This document shows, piece by piece, positions 26,350 through 35,237 of a stretch of 64,000 nt of DNA (positions are counted from its first letter, which is position 1; each line of letters starts with the position of its first letter). The notes beneath the pieces are model-generated. The model was not told where the DNA came from and made no database searches. It saw only the letters and a list, made by a program, of their open reading frames with translations. This stretch comes from Bacteroidota bacterium (GTDB lineage Bacteria > Bacteroidota > Bacteroidia > NS11-12g > UBA955), in contig JAEUUL010000008.1 in the NCBI GenBank assembly GCA_016787485.1, positions 124,001-188,000 on the forward strand, in the 5' to 3' direction. The position numbers and the translations under genes were made by a program.

Positions 26350-27801
26350 ATGAGCAAACTGAATCCAAAACAAACCACATTAAAAAGCAGCTTCTCCATG
26401 AGTGGAGTGGGTCTGCACACAGGTGCTGAAGTGAACCTCACCTTTCATCCCGCACCAGAAAACCACGGGTATAAATTTCGCAGAACCGATTTGCCGGGTC
26501 AACCCATTATTGAAGCAGACTGTGACCTGGTAACAGATACAAGCCGCGGTACAACTCTGGAAAAAAAGGGTGCCAGTGTAAGCACAATAGAACATGTGCT
26601 GGCCTCACTGGTAGGAATGGAAGTGGACAATGTACTGCTGGATATAGACGGCCCTGAAATGCCCATCATGGATGGCAGCAGCAGTCCGTTTGTGGAGGCC
26701 ATAAAAAAAGTGGGAACCATTGAACTGGAAGCGGAACGGGAATATTTTGAAATCCCCTATAACATCCATTTCAAAGACGAAGAAAGCGGCGTGGAAATTA
26801 TCGCCATGCCAGTGGATGAATACCGCCTGACGGTAATGGTAGACTACAATAGTGCAGTGCTGGGAAGCCAGCATGCAGGCATTACAAGTCTGGCTGAATT
26901 CCGGGAACAAATTGCACCCTGTCGTACATTTTGTTTCCTGCATGAACTGGAATACCTTCTTGACAACAACCTGATCAAAGGCGGCGATCTGAACAATGCC
27001 ATTGTGGTGGTGGACAAACCCGTGGAGCAGGCTGAACTTGACAGACTGGCCAGGGTATTCAACAAACCATCGGTGGCTGTGAAAAAGGAAGGCATTCTGA
27101 ATAATCTGGACCTGCGTTTTCAAAACGAACCTGCCAGACACAAATTGCTGGATATGATTGGCGATCTGGCGCTGGTAGGCATGCCGTTGAAGGGTCAGAT
27201 TATGGCTGCCCGCCCGGGACATGCCAGCAACGTGGCCTTTGCCAAAAAGATAAAACAGGTGATGAAAAAAGAACTCCGTCGCAAACAGGAAGGCATTCCG
27301 CATTACGACCCCAATCAAAAACCCTTATATACCACTGCAGAAATTATGCGCATGTTGCCGCATAAGCACCCGTTTCTGCTCGTAGATAAAATCCTGAGTA
27401 AAACGGAAACAAGTATTGTTGCGGTTAAAAACATCACTTACGACCAGCCCTTTTTCAGCGGACACTTTCCCGGTGACCCCATTATGCCCGGTGTACTTCA
27501 ACTGGAAGCCATGGCGCAAGCCGGTGGTGTTTTGATACTCAGTACTGTGCCAGACCCCGAAAACTACGGCACCCTGTTCCTGAAAATTGACAATGCCAAA
27601 TTCAAGGACAAGGTTGTACCCGGCGATACGCTGGTAATGAAAATGGAACTGATTGAGCCCATTCGACGAGGTATCTGTGTAATGCGCGCCCGAGCCTGGG
27701 TGGGAGATAAACTCGTGAGTGAGGCAGAAATGATGGCTTCCATCGTGAGAATAAAGGGCGACAAAAACATAGAATTGCCTAAACCGGCAACGGAATCCTG
27801 A
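26350..27801 (+). CDS. lpxC/fabZ: LpxC-FabZ fusion (UDP-3-O-acyl-GlcNAc deacetylase / 3-hydroxyacyl-ACP dehydratase)
   Basis: A 483-residue bifunctional enzyme. Residues 1-310 are LpxC, the zinc deacetylase committing step of lipid A synthesis, with the zinc-site histidine in STIEHVLASL and the second His plus Asp in RHKLLDMIGDLALVG. Residues about 325-475 are FabZ, with the catalytic His in LPHKHPFLLVDK and the Glu in GVLQLEAMAQAGG. The fusion links the two enzymes that compete for 3-hydroxyacyl-ACP and is a known trait of Bacteroidota. Its stop codon overlaps the ATG of the next gene by one base (TGATG). Confidence 0.95.
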   Translation: MSKLNPKQTTLKSSFSMSGVGLHTGAEVNLTFHPAPENHGYKFRRTDLPGQPIIEADCDLVTDTSRGTTLEKKGASVSTIEHVLASLVGMEVDNVLLDIDGPEMPIMDGSSSPFVEAIKKVGTIELEAEREYFEIPYNIHFKDEESGVEIIAMPVDEYRLTVMVDYNSAVLGSQHAGITSLAEFREQIAPCRTFCFLHELEYLLDNNLIKGGDLNNAIVVVDKPVEQAELDRLARVFNKPSVAVKKEGILNNLDLRFQNEPARHKLLDMIGDLALVGMPLKGQIMAARPGHASNVAFAKKIKQVMKKELRRKQEGIPHYDPNQKPLYTTAEIMRMLPHKHPFLLVDKILSKTETSIVAVKNITYDQPFFSGHFPGDPIMPGVLQLEAMAQAGGVLILSTVPDPENYGTLFLKIDNAKFKDKVVPGDTLVMKMELIEPIRRGICVMRARAWVGDKLVSEAEMMASIVRIKGDKNIELPKPATES

Positions 27802-30023
27802 TGATGATGCGGGTATTCTGCCTGCACATCTTTCTGGGACTTGTTTGGATGCCTGGTGGATTTGTGCATGCACAAACCGGCCCAAAACCCTACCCTTCCC
27901 TGTTTAAACTGTACAAGCAGGGCAAGTACGAAAAATGCCATGAAAAAGTTGCCAAAAAAGTTGGCAAGAGCAAGTCTTCATCCCGTTTAATCTGGTTGCA
28001 TGCCCTTGACATGCGTTGTTACAACGCGGAATACAAGAGCAAATCCACTTTTTCCAATCTGCGGAAAGCCTGGAACGCCGGAAAAAGAATGACGAAAAAC
28101 CAATCGGGGCCCTGGGATGATTTTGTGCGCCGGGGGATGATGGAGTTTTTTGAAAACCTGCGCACCGAATCTGAAAAAGGAGAAACAAAAAACGAACAGG
28201 TTTTGGCAGATTATCAGAAAAATCTGTTTGTGGTTTTTAAGGATCCTGCATCAGCCTGGGAAAGCTACCGGTATCTGATGTCGGGCGACAACCATTATCT
28301 GGCTTATCAGGTGCTGAAAGAGGGACTGGCTCTACAGCGGGACTGGAATAAATCCTATCCGGAGCTTACACCGGCATGGCAGGAATTCCTGAAAACAGCA
28401 GTGGACAATAACGATGCGCAAACCTTGTGCCTTTGGTTTCCTGCAGCCATGCGGCTTAATCCTGCAAACGACAGTTTTTGTACTCAGGCATTAAGAGGAT
28501 TTACAGGGAACTCCATCGCCGCATCTGTGTGGAATACCGGTGATGTAAACCGATTTCTTGATACGGCTGAAAAATATAGTTGCAACATCCATGCCGCGCG
28601 GGAAAACTGGGAAATCGCGCTGCTGAACGAATATGCAGGACAGGGTGAATTGGATAAAGCCCTGGAATATGCAGAGAAATTGGAAAAGCGTATTCCTCAA
28701 ACCTTCGATTCCGGCTGGTGCGCACATTGGGTTCAGGATCAAACCGGACAAACCCGTGCCGATTCGGTGAGATTGCGGGTATACTGGCAGCGTTGCGGCA
28801 AAAAAACGACTCCGGGAAAATGGGCCTCTGCTAAAAATCTGATTGCCGGTTTACAGGCTGGCGGAAGATTTGGTCAGGCACTGTCTCTGGCGGAAACACT
28901 TCAACTTATGTTTCCATCTGAAAAAGCAGAATCAAAAATGCTGATGGAAGAAATCAAAAAAGGAATGGCCGCTTTTCTCAAAAAGAATATAGCGGTAAAC
29001 CGAAACAGTATTCTTGATTTTTACAGGTTGAATGCAAAAACAACCGCAAATAAGGCACTGTTTGTTCAATACACTGTGCGGTATGTGCAGGCTCAAATGA
29101 TGGTTGAAAACTTCAGTGAATGCATGCGCATGATGAAAACAGCACTGAAACTTTTTCCGGAAGAACCACAACTCTTAAAAGTACAGAAAGAATGGGTATG
29201 GGCTGATTACAAAAAACATTTTGGCGCAGGTTATAAATCCTTTGCTGCCCGCGTTGTGGGCATGGATTCCAAAACCTGCAGGGAAGGCAAAGTTGCAGAC
29301 AGTTCCATGGCTCAGTTTCTTTCTATACTCAATTATGTGCGAAGATTGGCCGGCTTGTATGACAGCTGTGAACTGGATAAAAAAATGAACTTCTACGCCC
29401 AGAAAGCCGCATTGATTATGCATGCAAACAGTTATCTCACGCACAGTCCGGAGAAAACGGCACTTTGCTGGTCTGAAGAAGGGGCCAAAGGGGCTGGAAG
29501 TTCAAATCTCTCATTGGGGCATAATGGCACAAATGCGCTGCTGGGACAAGTGGATGACGATGGTGGCAACAATTCTGCAGTAGGGCACCGCCGCTGGATT
29601 TTGAATCCGTCGAATTCCGTTTTCGGCACAGGCAGTGGTCCGGCTACCATGGCGCTGTATGTGTTTGGCCGGCAGAAATCAGGAATAGACAATCCCTATT
29701 CAGACACCGCAGATTTTGTAGCCTGGCCTGCGCCCGTTGCATTTCCGCAGGCACTGGTACCAGCCCGGTGGAGTTTTTCACTTCGTGGAGCAGATTTTAC
29801 AAATGCTGTGGTAAGTATGACCTGCGATGGTAAACCTGTAACCCTGAATATAGAACACAGAAATGGCGGCTACGGATTGCCGGCCATTGTGTGGAGCCCG
29901 GTTCTGCCAGCCGGTTGTACCCGGATAGAAGTAACTGTTTCCGGCGTAAATGTGCTGAAAAAAGGCAGCTGGAGTGAAAGGGAAACAACCAGATTCCGGT
30001 ACCCGATTACCCTTTTGAAGTAG
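27801..30023 (+). CDS. Secreted helical-repeat protein with CAP (SCP/PR1) domain
   Basis: A 740-residue protein. A signal peptide ends near residue 26 (GGFVHAQ). Residues about 30-480 are Lys/Trp-rich helices resembling degenerate TPR repeats. Residues about 490-640 are a CAP domain: ILNYVRRLAGL, YAQKAALIMHAN, CWSEEGAKGAGSSNLSLG, NNSAVGHRRWILNP. The C-terminal ~90 residues form a beta-rich domain. There is no T9SS sorting domain, so it probably stays in the periplasm or outer membrane. CAP proteins bind sterols or lipids or act as proteases elsewhere; the activity here is unknown. It overlaps the lpxC-fabZ stop by 1 bp and precedes lpxA, placing it within a lipid A operon. Confidence 0.8.
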   Translation: MMMRVFCLHIFLGLVWMPGGFVHAQTGPKPYPSLFKLYKQGKYEKCHEKVAKKVGKSKSSSRLIWLHALDMRCYNAEYKSKSTFSNLRKAWNAGKRMTKNQSGPWDDFVRRGMMEFFENLRTESEKGETKNEQVLADYQKNLFVVFKDPASAWESYRYLMSGDNHYLAYQVLKEGLALQRDWNKSYPELTPAWQEFLKTAVDNNDAQTLCLWFPAAMRLNPANDSFCTQALRGFTGNSIAASVWNTGDVNRFLDTAEKYSCNIHAARENWEIALLNEYAGQGELDKALEYAEKLEKRIPQTFDSGWCAHWVQDQTGQTRADSVRLRVYWQRCGKKTTPGKWASAKNLIAGLQAGGRFGQALSLAETLQLMFPSEKAESKMLMEEIKKGMAAFLKKNIAVNRNSILDFYRLNAKTTANKALFVQYTVRYVQAQMMVENFSECMRMMKTALKLFPEEPQLLKVQKEWVWADYKKHFGAGYKSFAARVVGMDSKTCREGKVADSSMAQFLSILNYVRRLAGLYDSCELDKKMNFYAQKAALIMHANSYLTHSPEKTALCWSEEGAKGAGSSNLSLGHNGTNALLGQVDDDGGNNSAVGHRRWILNPSNSVFGTGSGPATMALYVFGRQKSGIDNPYSDTADFVAWPAPVAFPQALVPARWSFSLRGADFTNAVVSMTCDGKPVTLNIEHRNGGYGLPAIVWSPVLPAGCTRIEVTVSGVNVLKKGSWSERETTRFRYPITLLK

Positions 30024-30043
30024 GGTATGAATCAGGTAAGGTT

Positions 30044-30073
30044 TTGTGGGTTGGCCTAAACCCTGTATTTTTG
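30044..30073 (+). promoter_or_regulatory. Promoter before lpxA
   Basis: TTG at 30044-30046, a 19-nt spacer, then TATTTTTG at 30066-30073, both exact. The lpxA ATG is 15 nt further on. It gives lpxA a source of transcription separate from the upstream lpx genes. Confidence 0.65.
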
Positions 30074-30088
30074 ACGCTGTAAGCCTGC

Positions 30089-30871
30089 ATGATTCAACCT
30101 CTTGCGTATGTACATCCGTCGGCCAGAATCGCTGACAATGTGGTGATTGACCCATTTGTTACCATTCATGCCGATGTAGAAATTGGTGAAGGAACCCATG
30201 TAATGTCAGGGGCCACCATTTTTAAAGGGGCACGTATTGGCCGCAACTGCCGTATTTTTCCAGGTGCCTCCATCGGTGCCATTCCTCAGGACCTTAAATT
30301 TGACGGGGAGGAAACCCTCACCATCATAGGTGACAACACCACTGTACGGGAATATGTTACCATTAACAAGGGAACCAAAGCTCTTGGGTATACCAAGGTG
30401 GGAAGTCAAGTATTGTTAATGGCCTACGTGCATCTGGCGCACGATGTGGTGGTGGAAGACAATTGCATACTGGCCAACAGTGTGCAGGTGGCCGGTCATG
30501 TGCACATCGGAGAATACGCCATTTTGGGCGGGGCTGCACTTGTACATCAGTTTGTAAAAATAGGAAGGCACTCCATGATCAGTGGTGGTTCGCTGGTGCG
30601 CAAGGATGTGCCACCCTATACCAAAAGTGCGCGTGAACCCCTGAGTTATGAGGGCGTAAACAGTATAGGTCTGCGCCGGCGCAACTTTACCACTGAAAAG
30701 ATTGGTGAAATCCAGGATATTTACCGCACCCTGTTTGTAAAAGGGTATAACACGGCTAAAGCCATTAAAATAATTGAAACTGAATTCTCCCCTACCACAG
30801 AGAGGGACGAAATCCTGCAATTCCTGAAAGAATCGGACCGCGGGATTATGAAGGGCTACACAACCAAATAA
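30089..30871 (+). CDS. lpxA: UDP-N-acetylglucosamine O-acyltransferase
   Basis: A 260-residue left-handed beta-helix enzyme of normal length, performing the first acylation of lipid A synthesis. The N-terminal hexapeptide coils (ARIADNVVIDPFVTIHADVE), GAIPQDLKFDGE with the nucleotide-contacting loop, the catalytic histidine in MAYVHLAHDV, and GGAALVHQFVKIG are all present, followed by the C-terminal helical domain (FVKGYNTAKAIKIIE). It is followed after 12 nt by an ABC-type ATPase gene, probably co-transcribed. Together with lpxD and lpxC-fabZ it completes the early Raetz pathway acyltransferases here; lpxB is not in the window. Confidence 0.95.
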   Translation: MIQPLAYVHPSARIADNVVIDPFVTIHADVEIGEGTHVMSGATIFKGARIGRNCRIFPGASIGAIPQDLKFDGEETLTIIGDNTTVREYVTINKGTKALGYTKVGSQVLLMAYVHLAHDVVVEDNCILANSVQVAGHVHIGEYAILGGAALVHQFVKIGRHSMISGGSLVRKDVPPYTKSAREPLSYEGVNSIGLRRRNFTTEKIGEIQDIYRTLFVKGYNTAKAIKIIETEFSPTTERDEILQFLKESDRGIMKGYTTK

Positions 30872-30883
30872 ACGGGGGGCCCC

Positions 30884-31525
30884 GTGCTGGAGATACAACT
30901 TGAAAATTGCGGCAAATCCTGGAACCGCAACTGGCTGTACCGAAATCTGAATGTAACCTTACAAACCGGAGAGAAATGGGCCTTGCTGGGAGCAAATGGC
31001 GCAGGAAAAAGCACACTCAGTCTTATGCTCGCTTCGCAGGTCTTTCCTACTGAAGGTCAGATTCTCTGGAGCCTGAATGGCAAACAGGTGCCCGAACACA
31101 AGCGGCATGCCTGCGTTGCATTGGCTTCTCCCGCTATGGAATTGCCCGAGGAATTCAATATCCCTGAAATTGTTCAATTCCAGAGCAGGATGCGGACTTT
31201 CAAGGTGCCAAACGCAAGCCAGGCCATTGCGGACATTTGCGCATTCTCTTCAACCACCATGAAAAAACCGGTGAGTACATTTTCCAGCGGAATGAAACAA
31301 AGGATGAAATTGTGTCTGGCGGCAATGGCAGATACACCTCTCCTCATTCTGGACGAGCCCCTCACCAACCTGGATGAAGCCGGGACGCGTGTATTCCACT
31401 CCCTGCTGGAGAACTATACGGGTGAACGCCTTTTGGTGATTGCAAGCAACCGGGCCGAGGAGTACAGCATGTGTACCCGCACTATAACCCTGCAGCCCGG
31501 CGGATCAGCGGTTTTGAATCAATAG
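30884..31525 (+). CDS. Atypical ABC-type ATPase, orphan
   Basis: A 213-residue ATP-binding protein starting at GTG 30884. Walker A is GANGAGKST (36-44), the signature is FSSGMKQR (133-140), and Walker B is LLILDEP with E158. The expected switch histidine after Walker B is replaced by N189 (VIASNRAEE), and no Q-loop glutamine is visible near residues 77-83 (CVALASP). ATP binding should remain, but coupling to a permease may differ. The signature resembles CcmA-like exporters. No permease gene is adjacent, so it may work with a distant partner or in a non-transport role. The last 21 bp overlap the end of the convergent FG-GAP gene. Confidence 0.8.
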   Translation: MLEIQLENCGKSWNRNWLYRNLNVTLQTGEKWALLGANGAGKSTLSLMLASQVFPTEGQILWSLNGKQVPEHKRHACVALASPAMELPEEFNIPEIVQFQSRMRTFKVPNASQAIADICAFSSTTMKKPVSTFSSGMKQRMKLCLAAMADTPLLILDEPLTNLDEAGTRVFHSLLENYTGERLLVIASNRAEEYSMCTRTITLQPGGSAVLNQ

Positions 31526-33799
31526 TTTCCTGCAGCTTTGAGCTTCCCCGTTGGCAACGGTGACGGTGTATACCCCGGATTTAAGTCTGGCCACTGAAAG
31601 CCCCAGTGCGTGCTCTCCCGGCAGCAGTTTGCTCTTTTGAACTTCCCTGCCTGTGGCATCATAAATGGTTATCTGCCATTGCTCCGAGCCATTTGGTCTG
31701 CGTATGGTAACCAGCTCTCCTGCCGGATTAGGGAAAAGGCTCCAGGTGAACTGATGGGAAAGTTTCTTTACCCCAATTCCTGTCTGACTGTTGCGTGAAG
31801 TAAGCAAAACCAATCCTCCCCGCGACAATCCAAAGACCAGTTCCGGAATGGAATCACCGTCGATATCTGCTGCTGCGGGTATAATTCTGCTGCCAAAATC
31901 CGGCTCTACAGAATCACCGAATGACATCTGCCAGGCCCAATCTTTTTCTGCACTCAGACTATCGTAAATGGAACGACCGGTGGGTTTATACAACCTGGGT
32001 ACACCGTGCGCAGTACCCAGTAAAATCTCCTGACTGCCGTCATTGTCAATATCTACAATCTCCGGTGAGGCATAGCCATAAGACATAAAACCTTCGGGAT
32101 TGGTATTTTCCCTCCATTCATTGGCTTTCATTTGCCAGGGCCTGCGTTCCACCAGCCTGAATTTGGGATTGCCCACAGAACCTTCATTCACATACAGCGA
32201 TAAATGACCATTGTAGCGCCCAACCAACATGTCTGGCAAAGAATCCCCATTGTAATTATATACTGCAGGAGCAGAATGATCTTCCAATGGCCTCAGGGTG
32301 TCATGCATCAGGTTGGAATCTGCCAATTCAAACTGGAACAAATTACCTGCACCGGCAGTATTTCTGTACCAGAGGACCCTGCCATTGATTTCACCTATCA
32401 GTAAATCCTGGTCTTTGTCTCCGTCAACATCGCCAAACCGGATGGTCATATCCTGAATATGCTTTTGACTGAGGTTCAGATAATCGGAATCGGTGATTTC
32501 AAACACAGGTTTTTTGGGGGTGCCGGTGTTTTTAAGCAAAGTAATACGGTCACTGATACCGCCTGTTACTTCAAAATCGCCGTTGGATGCAACAAACAAA
32601 TCGTAATCCCCGTCTGCATCGTAATCGCAAAATGCCGGGGCCGTGCGTGCTCCAAAATCTATGTTCTTTTCAGCCAGAAAATTGTCCTTCACAAAGCGGA
32701 AATCCGGCTTGTTGTTTTTACCGTGATTTTTATACAACCAGCACTGATTGGCTTCTTTCACGTCGGAAAATCCATTGGGGGCCAGCATGAGATCCTGAAT
32801 GGAATCGCCGTCTATATCAGCAAGGTAGCCGGCAGGGAAAAAATAATCAGCCCCGCGCCGGGTATTGCGCGGAAAAATACTGTCCCACTGAATCATGGTG
32901 TCCCAATATCCCTGATACTGCGCCTTGCCATTTTGCAACATGTACATATGCTTGAATCCCACGTTGGCAATCACCATTTCCTTGTCGCCGTCCTCATCCG
33001 CATCAAACATGAGTAATGAAGCGCCGCCTGTGTGCCGTGGCCGCAGCTTGTCCTTGTACACGCATTTACCAAGCTCTATCTGATTGTTGAACCCTTCGTT
33101 GAAATACCCGAAGCAATAATCCATAATCTGGAACTCAAAGGTGTCTTTGTTCCACCCCTTTTCTGCCCGCACATCCCGGTGAGAAGAATAACTCAGGTTG
33201 AGAGCATCATAAAAAACAATATCCAGGTCTCCGTCTCCGTCTATGTCTGAAATTTCAGGCAAATCGGTTTTGCTTAGTCCCAGGGGATTGTACAAGTTGA
33301 AAAAAGTGGTATCATACTGGTTTCTATAGATTTGAGAACCCAAATCCCTGAATCTCGCAAAACTGTCTGTTGGCTCAGTTATGTTTTTATGGATGACCAG
33401 ATTACCAATTTCATTCAGGGTAAAAATATCCAGTTTGCCATCGCTGTTCAGGTCGGCTGTTTTGTACCAGTAATTTCCTTTGGGCAATTTGGGCTCAAAC
33501 TGAGGTGCATAATCAAATTTTTCTCCCTTTCCGCGGCGGACAAATGGCAACAGTTTGTTGTCATTCCGGTCAAAAATCAGCAAATCCATGAGGGAATCAT
33601 TGTTCAGATTAATCACCTGAAACTGGGGAGAATTGAAACCTCCTAAAAAGGGTTGCGCCATCGTAAACGGCCCCGACTTCATGTCAAAATAGCCCCGCAG
33701 ATAAAATTTCTGCTGTTTCTCGTTGAACTGCGCATTTGCAGCAGAGAAACTGAATAAGGAGCCCAATACAGCCCATTTGAATCTGGAAAACATGCGCAT
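31505..33799 (-). CDS. Secreted FG-GAP/VCBS-repeat protein with T9SS type A sorting domain
   Basis: A 764-residue protein from the ATG at 33799 (a second ATG at 33793 is possible). A signal peptide ends near SAANAQF. The body has about nine Asp-rich calcium-type loops of a beta-propeller, for example DLNSDGKLDIF, DIDGDGDLDIV, DADEDGDKEMV, DYDADGDYDLF, DVDGDKDQDLL, DIDNDGSQEIL and DIDGDSIPELV, like integrin alpha FG-GAP repeats. The last ~80 residues are a T9SS type A domain beginning at SLFPNPAGEL. It should be exported and folded with calcium at the cell surface, probably for adhesion or ligand binding. A -7 box lies just before the start, and murF is divergent. Confidence 0.86.
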   Translation of the reverse strand: MRMFSRFKWAVLGSLFSFSAANAQFNEKQQKFYLRGYFDMKSGPFTMAQPFLGGFNSPQFQVINLNNDSLMDLLIFDRNDNKLLPFVRRGKGEKFDYAPQFEPKLPKGNYWYKTADLNSDGKLDIFTLNEIGNLVIHKNITEPTDSFARFRDLGSQIYRNQYDTTFFNLYNPLGLSKTDLPEISDIDGDGDLDIVFYDALNLSYSSHRDVRAEKGWNKDTFEFQIMDYCFGYFNEGFNNQIELGKCVYKDKLRPRHTGGASLLMFDADEDGDKEMVIANVGFKHMYMLQNGKAQYQGYWDTMIQWDSIFPRNTRRGADYFFPAGYLADIDGDSIQDLMLAPNGFSDVKEANQCWLYKNHGKNNKPDFRFVKDNFLAEKNIDFGARTAPAFCDYDADGDYDLFVASNGDFEVTGGISDRITLLKNTGTPKKPVFEITDSDYLNLSQKHIQDMTIRFGDVDGDKDQDLLIGEINGRVLWYRNTAGAGNLFQFELADSNLMHDTLRPLEDHSAPAVYNYNGDSLPDMLVGRYNGHLSLYVNEGSVGNPKFRLVERRPWQMKANEWRENTNPEGFMSYGYASPEIVDIDNDGSQEILLGTAHGVPRLYKPTGRSIYDSLSAEKDWAWQMSFGDSVEPDFGSRIIPAAADIDGDSIPELVFGLSRGGLVLLTSRNSQTGIGVKKLSHQFTWSLFPNPAGELVTIRRPNGSEQWQITIYDATGREVQKSKLLPGEHALGLSVARLKSGVYTVTVANGEAQSCRKLLIQNR

Positions 33800-33801
33800 G
33801 A

Positions 33802-33809
33802 CAAATATA
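33802..33809 (-). promoter_or_regulatory. -7 box of the FG-GAP gene
   Basis: On the minus strand TATATTTG matches TAnnTTTG and ends 2 nt before the ATG at 33799 and 8 nt before the ATG at 33793. If transcription starts about 4 nt after the box, the second ATG may be the real start. Confidence 0.45.
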
Positions 33810-33830
33810 CAATCCACCCTGTGTCGGTTG

Positions 33831-33838
33831 TACTTTTG
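33831..33838 (+). promoter_or_regulatory. -7 box of murF
   Basis: TACTTTTG, exact consensus, 18 nt before the ATG at 33857. It is divergent from the box at 33802-33809, leaving 21 bp between them. Confidence 0.45.
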
Positions 33839-33856
33839 ACGTGAATTTTGACCGAT

Positions 33857-35158
33857 ATGTTGCCTGTTAGTACAGAAATTCTACATTCGTATTACAAATC
33901 CTGTGGCGGAGTTGTATGCACGGATACCCGCAATCTTCAGCCGGGTTGCATGTTTTTTTGCTTACACGGCCCCAGGTTTAATGGCAACCAGTTTGCACAC
34001 AAAGCCCTGGAATTGGGCGCTGCCGCAGTGGTGGTGGATGATACCACCCTGTGCACCGACAGCCGTATTCATTTTGTAGCGGATACATTGCAGGCACTGC
34101 AGGACCTGGCACGATTTCACAGGCATGCCCTGGACACGACCATACTGGCCATAGGTGGCAGCAATGGCAAAACCACAACCAAAGAACTGTGCAGCCTTGT
34201 ATTGGGAACTGCGCTGAAGGTAAAAGCCACGCGTGGAAACCTGAATAACCATATCGGTTTGCCCCTGACACTGCTTGAACTTACCGGAGAGGAAGATGTA
34301 GCGGTGGTGGAAATGGGAACCAACCATCCCGGTGAGATGAAAGTGCTTTGCGACATAGCCTGTGCCGATTTGGGCATCGTTACCAACATCGGGAAAGAAC
34401 ATCTGGAAGGATTCGGAGATCTGGAAGCGGTGGCAAAAGAAGAAAGTGAATTGTATCTGGCCCTTGAAAATTATGGGGGTGAAGCCCTGGTGAATACCGA
34501 TGACCCATGGCTGGCAAACATGAGCAAGCGACTGCACGAAAAACGGAGTTACGGAACCACCGGCAATCCGGATTTGAAGGGGGTGATCCGCAACTCCATG
34601 CCTCACCTGGAGTTTGACCTGTATTATCTGGAGGAATATATTGGAAGCTACAAAGCACAAATTGGCGGTGCATATAACTTGCTGAACATGATGGCTGCTG
34701 TTTCAGCAGGTATGGCACTGGGGTTAGATGCCGATCCCTGTGCAAAAGCAGCATGCTCCTATATTCCCGGCAACAACCGCAGTGAATGGCGGGAACTAAA
34801 CGGACGCAGTATTTTGCTGGACGCTTATAATGCCAACCCCAGCAGTATGGAACTGGCCCTGAGGGAATTTGAAAAAATACCGGGCAGCAAGGCCGTGTTC
34901 CTCGGTGATATGCTCGAAATGGGCGATTCTTCAGCATCTGAACATGCTTCAATCTTCAAATTGTGCAAACAACTGGGATTTGATGAAATATACTTAAGCG
35001 GAGAAGCCTTCCAAACTGCTGCAGGCAATTACCCACTTGCATTTGCAAACACCCCTGCCCTGCTGGACTGGTTAAAGGCACACCCACCCAAATCCGGAAC
35101 ACTGCTGATTAAAGGCAGCCGTGGAATGAAAATGGAATCGGTGCTGGAAATGCTCTAA
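33857..35158 (+). CDS. murF: UDP-N-acetylmuramoyl-tripeptide--D-alanyl-D-alanine ligase
   Basis: A 433-residue Mur ligase that adds D-Ala-D-Ala in peptidoglycan precursor synthesis. The N-terminal MurF domain carries CTDTRNLQPGCMFFCLHG and FNGNQFAHKALELGA, the ATP P-loop is GGSNGKTTTKEL, then EMGTNHPGEM and NIGKEHLEGFG. The C-terminal domain holds LLDAYNANPSSM and LGDMLEMG. The ATG at 33857 is preferred; the in-frame TTG at 33848 is possible. No other mur or division genes are adjacent, so murF is separated from the usual dcw cluster here. Confidence 0.94.
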   Translation: MLPVSTEILHSYYKSCGGVVCTDTRNLQPGCMFFCLHGPRFNGNQFAHKALELGAAAVVVDDTTLCTDSRIHFVADTLQALQDLARFHRHALDTTILAIGGSNGKTTTKELCSLVLGTALKVKATRGNLNNHIGLPLTLLELTGEEDVAVVEMGTNHPGEMKVLCDIACADLGIVTNIGKEHLEGFGDLEAVAKEESELYLALENYGGEALVNTDDPWLANMSKRLHEKRSYGTTGNPDLKGVIRNSMPHLEFDLYYLEEYIGSYKAQIGGAYNLLNMMAAVSAGMALGLDADPCAKAACSYIPGNNRSEWRELNGRSILLDAYNANPSSMELALREFEKIPGSKAVFLGDMLEMGDSSASEHASIFKLCKQLGFDEIYLSGEAFQTAAGNYPLAFANTPALLDWLKAHPPKSGTLLIKGSRGMKMESVLEML

Positions 35159-35174
35159 ATTCACAAACCTTTTC

Positions 35175-35198
35175 TGCCTGTTCAGGCAACTTACTTTG
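35175..35198 (+). promoter_or_regulatory. Short inverted repeat and -7 box before the PKD gene
   Basis: TGCCTG (35175-35180) and CAGGCA (35183-35188) form a 6-bp inverted repeat with a 2-nt centre, directly followed by TTACTTTG (35191-35198), a near-consensus -7 box. The repeat could be an operator or part of a weak murF terminator. Confidence 0.35.
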
Positions 35199-35237
35199 TC
35201 ACAAACCTGTCTCACATTCACCCACCCCTTCCACAAC

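Noticed and set aside
35196-35237. Upstream TTG start of the PKD protein
   Set aside because: This TTG is part of the -7 box, and the added residues spoil the signal peptide.
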